Assembly (NCBI GenBank): GCA_031273705.1
Contig: JAISRJ010000068.1
Location: forward strand, 1-11,579
Reading direction: 5' to 3'
DNA: 11,579 bases
Source: Clostridiales bacterium
GTDB taxonomy: Bacteria > Bacillota > Clostridia > Lachnospirales > WQUN01
A model generated the notes under the pieces. That model made no database searches. It was not told the origin of the DNA and was given only the letters and a program-made list of their open reading frames with translations. Shown piece after piece: positions 6,619-11,579 of the stretch (position 1 is the stretch's first letter; each line of letters begins with the position of its first letter). The position numbers and the translations under genes were made by a program.

Positions 6619-8136
6619 GAAATGTGGCGCCAGAGGACTTAAATTTATGCACTCTATAAACAGTTCTTCAAAAATGCCGCTGCCGGACAGCGGTATTTCT
6701 TTTGCTCTGTCGCAAAGTTCACGCAGTTGTTCTCTATATCGTCGGGAGAATAATGTTTTCACCGCGCCTCGGAGTGCCGTGTTGCCCGCCAACATTGTTT
6801 TCTGCGCCAATTCTTTCGGTATTAATCCTATTCCCGCGGCTTTCTGTGGATCCAAAAAGCTTCCGAAACCTCCGGAAAGCACAAGAGCATCTATGTCTCC
6901 AATTTCTGTCTCCGACTTTTTCAGCAACGCGCCGATACCCGCGGCGATTGCCGCCTTTGCCAATTGCAGTTCCCGTATATCCTTCGGAGAAATATAAACC
7001 TCGCTAACGATCTTGAATGGTTCTTCCAAATAACCCGATTCGTCTAATATCCCGAGTTTTAGCATTAAATCCACCGTACTGATTAACCCTGTTCCGCAAA
7101 TTCCAATCGGCGGGGCGTTTGCAATGGTCTTACATGAAATGGAAGAAATGGATCTATCAGATTCAAACACATCATAAATCGCGCCGGGAACAGCCAACAC
7201 CCCCATACTTATGCCGGCACCCTCAAAAGCCGGACCCGCCGCCGTCGCGGCGCACAAAATATCTTCACCGATAACGGCCATTTCGCCATTTGTGCCTATA
7301 TCCACAAAAAGCGTCTTTCCTTTCCTGTCAACGCACAGCAATCCACAGGCTATGTCCGCGCCGACATACGCGCTGATACATGGAGGAATATACATCTCCG
7401 CGTTTCTCAAAAACGGAAATATTCTGTCGGCAGGATAGACTTCTCCAAATAAACTCGAAGGTTTAAACGGCGCGGCTCCAATTCCGCTGGGATCTAATCC
7501 CATCAAAAAATGAAGCATCGTCGTGTTGCCTGTTATGACCACACGACGAATATTTTCATAAGAATTTTTAAAAGAATCATATTTTATAATCGACCTTAGC
7601 ATTTCAGCTAGCTTACCACGAATTAAATCACAAGGCTCGTCGATACCAAATTTAACGGCGTATTCGATTCGACTTAGAACATCCGACCCGATTGATGTTT
7701 GAGGATTAAGAGCTGTTTCAACTCCAAGCAATTTTTTACTTTCTAAATCGTATAATTCCAATACGACCGTGGTAGTCCCTATGTCTGCCGCAATTCCAAG
7801 GGATTTTTTTTCATGACCATCGTAATCGGGTATCTCACTATTTGACCGAGTAACCACTGTGACCGCTTCATCGGAAGAAATAATTTCAATTTCTCCAAAC
7901 ACATGACACGCGCACGCCAAACGCGCGGTAAAATCTTTGATTTTTACCGGATGTTTTGAATAAATTAAATCTCTCTCGGCTTGGCAAGGTTCATCCTGAG
8001 CGCCTTTGACATATACAATACACCCGCCGCAAACGCCCCTGCCCCCGCAGGGCAAAGCTAGAATTTCCCCCGCGCCGCGCAGTAATTCGGATATTAGTTC
8101 GCCGTTTCCATTTAAAATAGTGTTAATAAATATCAC
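6613..8136 (-). CDS. [2Fe-2S] ferredoxin-ASKHA protein, RACo/DUF4445-like corrinoid activase
   Basis: A 507-residue protein. Residues 1-90 form a plant-type [2Fe-2S] ferredoxin domain with ligands C30, C36, C39 (CGGRGVCGGC) and C75 (RLACAC). From about 113 an ASKHA-type ATPase follows: GIAADIGTTTVVLELYD (first phosphate loop), VVITGNTTMLHFLMG, LFVDIGTNGEMAV (second phosphate loop), an ATAAGPAFEGAGI loop and LVLSGGFGSFL near the C-terminus. This is the architecture of RACo/RamA-type proteins, which use ATP to drive one-electron reduction of inactive Co(II) corrinoid proteins in methyl-transfer pathways. Characterised RACo is over 600 residues; this shorter form is seen in many DUF4445 proteins of anaerobes. 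No corrinoid protein or methyltransferase is in view, so the partner is unknown. The start is GTG 8136: no ATG lies nearby in frame and the domain begins at once, but no proper Shine-Dalgarno sequence is visible (only GCAG abuts it). Confidence 0.85.
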   Translation of the reverse strand: MIFINTILNGNGELISELLRGAGEILALPCGGRGVCGGCIVYVKGAQDEPCQAERDLIYSKHPVKIKDFTARLACACHVFGEIEIISSDEAVTVVTRSNSEIPDYDGHEKKSLGIAADIGTTTVVLELYDLESKKLLGVETALNPQTSIGSDVLSRIEYAVKFGIDEPCDLIRGKLAEMLRSIIKYDSFKNSYENIRRVVITGNTTMLHFLMGLDPSGIGAAPFKPSSLFGEVYPADRIFPFLRNAEMYIPPCISAYVGADIACGLLCVDRKGKTLFVDIGTNGEMAVIGEDILCAATAAGPAFEGAGISMGVLAVPGAIYDVFESDRSISSISCKTIANAPPIGICGTGLISTVDLMLKLGILDESGYLEEPFKIVSEVYISPKDIRELQLAKAAIAAGIGALLKKSETEIGDIDALVLSGGFGSFLDPQKAAGIGLIPKELAQKTMLAGNTALRGAVKTLFSRRYREQLRELCDRAKEIPLSGSGIFEELFIECINLSPLAPHFT

Positions 8137-8165
8137 CTGCTTAGTCTGGCTAGAGTGTGTCTGCC

Positions 8166-8185
8166 AAAAATGGCGGTATCCGCCA
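8166..8185 (-). terminator. Strong intrinsic terminator between the CotH and ASKHA genes
   Basis: On the - strand a perfect 6-bp stem TGGCGG / CCGCCA (8185-8180 and 8176-8171) with an ATA loop is followed by five T residues (8170-8166). It lies 93 bases beyond the CotH stop and 29 bases before the ASKHA GTG start. It presumably ends the VTC-DUF4956-CotH transcript, but its closeness to the next gene also allows a leader-attenuator role. Confidence 0.75.
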
Positions 8186-8263
8186 CTTTGCTTTTAGTGC
8201 CTGAATTGAAGTGTACCCACCCCGCCTCCGGAAGTTGTCCCGTTAACGTGCCAATCAACCCGG

Positions 8264-8356
8264 GATGGGCAGTAACCCTACTCGTCTGTTGTTTCAGAAT
8301 CATCGGCATCCTGACCCCATCGACCGCCGCCGCCGAATCCTCTGTTACTGCCCATC
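8264..8356. repeat. Perfect 13-bp inverted repeat across the CotH stop codon
   Basis: GATGGGCAGTAAC (8264-8276) and GTTACTGCCCATC (8344-8356) are exact reverse complements separated by 67 bases that include the CotH stop codon (8278-8280). In the CotH mRNA they could form a long-range stem closing a loop that holds the last 22 codons and the stop. The outer arm lies just after the stop and has no T tract behind it, so it is not a standard terminator. Confidence 0.7.
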
Positions 8357-10572
8357 TTGCTTATATCAATACCCGAAGCGTCTATCAGACGGCTGTCGTC
8401 TTCTGTCTGTCCCTCTGTGGTAGAGGGAATACTCCCAGCCAATTGCCCTCTAACACTTTGAGTACGCAAAGCCAAGAATTCTTTAAATGTATCTGAAGCC
8501 AACACAAAATCTTCGTAAGTGCATTCTATACTCGGATCTATCTGAACATACGGCGAAATAATATCGACTGTATTATCAAAGAATGCCTCAAATTCATCAC
8601 TCTCAAGATAAGCGGCAAATTCTCTGAATACTTCGTGATATTGCTCGGTGTAGCGTTTGCTGTCAAAAATCCACGCAATCATAGGACGTTCTTCGATACT
8701 CCCCGAAAACACCGGCGAATCTATCGGGGTGTTTACAGTCGAAGTCGCGGAGCCGCCTCCGCCAAACATACCGCCTCCGAATCCACCAAATCCAAAACCA
8801 CCCGGGAATTCATCCGGCGCTGAGTCAATGGGTTCAGTTTCACCATTCGGATTATCGTATACTCCATAGAAGTCAACGGAATTACCATGCTCGTCAAAAA
8901 AATCAATCGTAACGTCGTCGCTATCTTGGTCATTCGGATTTTCTTCGTATTCCGCAAAGTCAGGATTATTTGGCTCGCCTTCTTCCGCCGGAAAGCTCTC
9001 ATTTGGGAAATCTCCTGTAGGAGGTTCGTCAATGGCACCAAAATCTTCTCCCGCGTTCGACGGGGGTCCCATCGGACGTTCGCCGTTTGAGGACGCGCCA
9101 CTCGGCGGGGGTCCCATAGGGCGTTCGCCGTTTGACGACGCGCCACTCGGCGGAGGTCCCATAGGGCGTTCGCCGTTTGACGACGATTCACCCGGAACAA
9201 AATTCAAGTTAGTTATTTCAACCTCTGGGTTCGATTTAGACAGGTTTGCAGTTTCGCCATCCGTGTCAATGTTAGCGCCATCTAAATCACTGTCACTTGT
9301 ATGAGCGTTATCACTCGGATGACCGGCATTATCACCGGTAGGTCTTGTATTGTCGGCAACATCACCGGTAGGCATTGCATTGTCGGCATTATCACCGGCG
9401 CCTCGACCGCCGCCCATACCCCCCATTCCGCCAAAGGCAAGATTATAATCCCAAGCTATCATGGATAGTAGACCATCTTTTTCATACAGGTAATAATTAT
9501 GCATAAAATTTCCTGTATAGCTGTCTGAATTAATCACAAAATTATGCACCACAAAATACCGAATAACTTCATCTATATTTACGGAGTCTATTACATTACC
9601 TTCGTTCATCTTCTTTAAAGAGGCGATCAAACGATTTTTATCTGATTTTGAAGGTTTAAACATTGCGTTATCGAATATACTGGAATAGCTGGTTAGCTCG
9701 TCGTCCGAATAAATCAGGGCAATGTCACTACTGCCTCTTCTTCCAAACCCGCCGCCGAAGCCTCCTCCGCTTCCACCGAAGCCGCGACCGCCACCGGGAG
9801 GTCCGCCGCCGAAGCCTCCACCGCCGGGCATATTAGCCCAAGCCGACGGATTACCTAAGTCGAAGCTTCCCAAGTCAAACCCGGACATATCTCTCCACCG
9901 GCGGCCACCGGGGCCGCCTCTGCTGCCGCCAAATCCACCGCCCATATTATCATTGTTGGGCTTGTATATGTCGCCGTAAGTTTTTCCGAAGTTGCGTTCC
10001 GCAAACGACTCTTCGATACTCTCTACCGCCAGATACAAACCCCAGTCCTCACCGTTTTTTGTTATGTAAATATAACTTGATAACGGCGCGAGCGCGCCCA
10101 TATCATTCATCATATGATATGATAGGTAGTCTTTCATAAGCGTATTGTCTTGCGTTAAGTTATTAAGCGTCAGTTTATCCAAACCATCGTAGTTTTTACC
10201 ATTATCATAATGGTCAAATTCTATTTTAAAGCTATATCTATCGGAGTCGCTTCTTACCATCTGAGAAAGCGTTGAATTGCCCTTTGGTCGAATGGCAACA
10301 TTCGTTAGACGTTCACCATCCAGTGTAATATCTACGCTTATATATTCTTCATTCTGGGCGTTTTCTAACATACCCGCCCAATCGTCGTCGTCAACCGTAA
10401 TATCCAAAGTGTGAACTTTATCTATAGAAAAGAGTGTCTGCGCGTAAATGGGTTCACCGGCTGCATCCGCTATAACACCCATTGAGGACGCTAACATAAA
10501 TAACAATATCGCGAACACCATAAAGGCGGTTATAGCAATACAGATTTTGTCAGTATTCCTATTTCTTACCAT
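8278..10572 (-). CDS. CotH-like protein kinase, membrane-anchored, with large low-complexity insertions
   Basis: A 764-residue protein. An N-terminal hydrophobic segment (about 9-31) is a signal anchor or signal peptide, placing the rest outside the membrane. CotH-family motifs follow: RPKGNST, the KIEFD strand, GLDKLTLNN, WGLYLAVESIEESF, and MIAWDYNLAFGG, where D375 is the likely metal-binding Asp; the fold resumes at TPIDSPV, EERPMIAWIFD and YHEVFREFAAYL (about 614-665). CotH kinases phosphorylate Ser residues, in the known case spore coat proteins CotB and CotG. Two insertions interrupt the domain: a Gly-rich stretch (about 210-280) and a stretch of about 240 residues (about 380-618) rich in Gly, Asp, Pro and Ser with tandem repeats. 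The C-terminus is again Gly-rich then acidic. ATG 10572 follows the DUF4956 stop by 9 bases, with GGGG in the preceding gene end as ribosome site. Third gene of the VTC-DUF4956-CotH operon. Length is about twice that of B. subtilis CotH. Confidence 0.88.
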   Translation of the reverse strand: MVRNRNTDKICIAITAFMVFAILLFMLASSMGVIADAAGEPIYAQTLFSIDKVHTLDITVDDDDWAGMLENAQNEEYISVDITLDGERLTNVAIRPKGNSTLSQMVRSDSDRYSFKIEFDHYDNGKNYDGLDKLTLNNLTQDNTLMKDYLSYHMMNDMGALAPLSSYIYITKNGEDWGLYLAVESIEESFAERNFGKTYGDIYKPNNDNMGGGFGGSRGGPGGRRWRDMSGFDLGSFDLGNPSAWANMPGGGGFGGGPPGGGRGFGGSGGGFGGGFGRRGSSDIALIYSDDELTSYSSIFDNAMFKPSKSDKNRLIASLKKMNEGNVIDSVNIDEVIRYFVVHNFVINSDSYTGNFMHNYYLYEKDGLLSMIAWDYNLAFGGMGGMGGGRGAGDNADNAMPTGDVADNTRPTGDNAGHPSDNAHTSDSDLDGANIDTDGETANLSKSNPEVEITNLNFVPGESSSNGERPMGPPPSGASSNGERPMGPPPSGASSNGERPMGPPSNAGEDFGAIDEPPTGDFPNESFPAEEGEPNNPDFAEYEENPNDQDSDDVTIDFFDEHGNSVDFYGVYDNPNGETEPIDSAPDEFPGGFGFGGFGGGMFGGGGSATSTVNTPIDSPVFSGSIEERPMIAWIFDSKRYTEQYHEVFREFAAYLESDEFEAFFDNTVDIISPYVQIDPSIECTYEDFVLASDTFKEFLALRTQSVRGQLAGSIPSTTEGQTEDDSRLIDASGIDISKMGSNRGFGGGGRWGQDADDSETTDE
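9061..9195. repeat. Three 45-bp tandem repeats inside the CotH-like gene
   Basis: Three near-identical copies with an exact 45-base period (the GTCCCAT element recurs at 9066, 9111 and 9156). They encode three 15-residue units, SSNGERPMGPPPSGA, the last unit diverging at its end. The period is a multiple of three, so copy number can change without breaking the reading frame. A few silent or conservative differences separate the copies. Confidence 0.9.
9331..9400. repeat. Imperfect 30-bp tandem repeats inside the CotH-like gene
   Basis: The element ATCACCGGTAGG recurs at 9331 and 9361, with a partial third copy ATCACCGGCG at 9391, giving an exact 30-base period. The encoded 10-residue unit is about DNADNAMPTG. 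It lies shortly after the kinase WDYN motif, in the same low-complexity insertion as the 45-bp repeats. Confidence 0.75.
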
Positions 10573-10581
10573 ATGTATCGC

Positions 10582-11253
10582 CTACCCCATATAATCGCCA
10601 TTGTAACTAACAAGTACAGCTTGACGAACACCGGATACTTGCCTTAAAGAGTTAAGAAATCCGGTATCGTTATTCTTTAATCTAATTTCATAATTTATTT
10701 CAATACTGTCATAATTTACCGTTTTACTCTTTATCATTTTCTTTTTAACAGCGTTAGTAAGGCGTTTTGTAATATCTCGCTCGGCGGTTTCATCTGTAAA
10801 AGTTAAAATAAGTATATATGGCAGATCATTTGTCTGATAGTTTACGAATACCAGCAATACTACCCCGATCAATACACTGCCAAACACCGCTAATGGCAAA
10901 AGTCCGGCGGCTAATACAATACCCGCCGCTATAGACCAAAACAAAAAAGCTATGTCTAACGGTTCCTTAATGGCAGTACGAAAACGCACAATCGACAATG
11001 CTCCAACCATACCCAATGACAGAATTACGTTACTGGTAACAGCCAATATAACAACTGTCGTTATCATTGTGAGCGCAATTAATGTAACAGCGAAACTAGC
11101 GGAGTACATAACTCCCTTATATGTTTTCTTATATATGAAAAAGATAAACACTCCGATACAAACGGCAAGCGAAAGCGCAAATATCGTATCCAAAACCGTA
11201 ACATTAGCCATATTTTCAAGAAAACTAGTCTTGAACGCATCTTCAAAATTCAT
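10582..11253 (-). CDS. DUF4956 integral membrane protein
   Basis: A 223-residue protein with about four hydrophobic segments (roughly 21-40, 52-73, 101-118 and 120-138) and a soluble C-terminal domain (about 140-223). The segment GMVGALSIVRFRTAIKEP (81-98) between the second and third membrane stretches is the signature of the DUF4956 family. Members are usually encoded beside VTC-domain proteins and CotH kinases, as here, and no biochemical function is established. The C-terminal domain has alternating strands and charged helices and may be cytoplasmic and regulatory, which is inference. ATG 11253 has the strong ribosome site GGGGGAG (11258-11264, read on the - strand) at 4 bases. The gene follows the VTC gene by 65 bases and is followed by CotH after 9 bases, so co-transcription is likely. 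Confidence 0.87.
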   Translation of the reverse strand: MNFEDAFKTSFLENMANVTVLDTIFALSLAVCIGVFIFFIYKKTYKGVMYSASFAVTLIALTMITTVVILAVTSNVILSLGMVGALSIVRFRTAIKEPLDIAFLFWSIAAGIVLAAGLLPLAVFGSVLIGVVLLVFVNYQTNDLPYILILTFTDETAERDITKRLTNAVKKKMIKSKTVNYDSIEINYEIRLKNNDTGFLNSLRQVSGVRQAVLVSYNGDYMG

Positions 11254-11318
11254 TAGTCTCCCCCTTCATACTCCATCGCTAAAGCGCGGAGCCTTTACAA
11301 ACTTTCTAAAAAATCAAG

Positions 11319-11579
11319 TCATCCATACATACGGCATGCAGCGTATTTTGAAAACGAACTTGCCATTCTATTGGGTAATTGCACAAGATCTGTTATGATA
11401 CCAGGTAAAAACGCGTCATATTTAACTTCCAGCAATATCTCATTCTCCCCGGCGGGGATTTCTCGCCTTTCATTAGACAAAAAATCGGTGGAGTACATTC
11501 CTGTCCTAATATCGCGATCCAAAGTAAGCCGAACATTCCCGGGAACATAAACGAACGGCTCGCGGATATATGAAACAAT
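11319..11579 (-). CDS. VTC-domain protein (polyphosphate polymerase-like), C-terminal end (5' truncated by window)
   Basis: The - strand frame is open from the window edge and ends with TGA at 11319-11321, giving 86 C-terminal residues. The order VSYIREPFVY, VRLTLDRDIRTG, EILLEVKYDAFLP and finally SKYAACR matches the end of VTC domains, the tunnel-shaped fold that in yeast Vtc4 makes inorganic polyphosphate from ATP. The Arg, Asp and Lys-rich strands in this part line the tunnel in characterised members. Bacterial VTC proteins with this DUF4956/CotH neighbourhood have no settled product, so polyphosphate synthesis is a family-based inference. It is the first visible gene of the three-gene operon; its start and promoter lie outside the window. 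Confidence 0.85.
   Translation of the reverse strand: MVSYIREPFVYVPGNVRLTLDRDIRTGMYSTDFLSNERREIPAGENEILLEVKYDAFLPGIITDLVQLPNRMASSFSKYAACRMYG

Noticed and set aside
9061..9195. CRISPR-like array
   Set aside because: The repeats are directly adjacent without unique spacers, have a 45-base coding period, and lie inside a gene.
9032..9304. Plus-strand open frame with regular GRSPF repeats
   Set aside because: It is the reverse-complement shadow of the 45-bp repeats in the CotH-like gene; it has no ribosome site or recognisable domain, and the - strand frame shows clear family motifs.
9722..9979. Plus-strand proline-rich open frame
   Set aside because: It is the antisense reading of Gly codons (GGN read as NCC Pro) in the Gly-rich insertion of the CotH-like protein.
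11393..11578. Alternative - strand frame over the VTC end
   Set aside because: It is a shifted-frame shadow; the frame ending at 11319 carries the VTC-type LEVKYDAFLP strand.

Overview
The window looks like chromosome of an anaerobic, Gram-positive, Clostridia-type bacterium (Bacillota). This is inferred from gene content: a split radical-SAM/DUF2344 pair, an RqcH-type NFACT protein, a ferredoxin-ASKHA activase of the kind that reactivates corrinoid proteins, and a VTC / DUF4956 / CotH-kinase cluster. Shine-Dalgarno sequences are mostly strong (GGGG or GGAG cores), and several U-tract terminators are visible. No tRNA, rRNA, CRISPR array or intact insertion sequence is seen.

Left part, + strand (1-1488): the C-terminal end of a DnaC/DnaI-like helicase-loader ATPase runs in from the left and is closed by a clear terminator. 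A receiver-HD-GYP protein follows, a likely cyclic-di-GMP phosphodiesterase whose receiver domain is degenerate. An intergenic stretch of 245 bases (1489-1733) then holds a probable terminator, a good sigma-A-type promoter, a compact structured element that resembles the right end (omega-RNA type hairpin) of an IS200/IS605 element, and a terminator-like hairpin just upstream of the next gene.

Centre, + strand (1734-6551): a tight four-gene operon encodes a TIGR03960-type radical SAM protein, its DUF2344 partner, an adenylate-kinase-like NMP kinase without a long LID, and RqcH, the ribosome quality-control factor. The first three genes overlap by 8 and 11 bases, and the fourth starts 16 bases after the third. 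The grouping suggests a translation or ribosome-related role, but only RqcH has an established one.

Right part, - strand (11579-6613): three genes read leftward, a VTC-domain protein (partial), the DUF4956 membrane protein and a very long CotH-like kinase. This is a recurrent module, presumably at the cell surface. The CotH protein carries a large low-complexity insertion with three 15-residue tandem repeats. After a strong terminator comes a separate - strand gene for a [2Fe-2S]-ASKHA activase, which ends convergently with rqcH in a shared terminator region.

Points most worth a second look are the orphan IS605-like element in the leader of the radical SAM operon, the degenerate receiver, the E-R in place of D-R in RqcH, the CotH insertion and its 13-bp inverted repeat across the stop codon, and the hairpin immediately ahead of the ASKHA gene.
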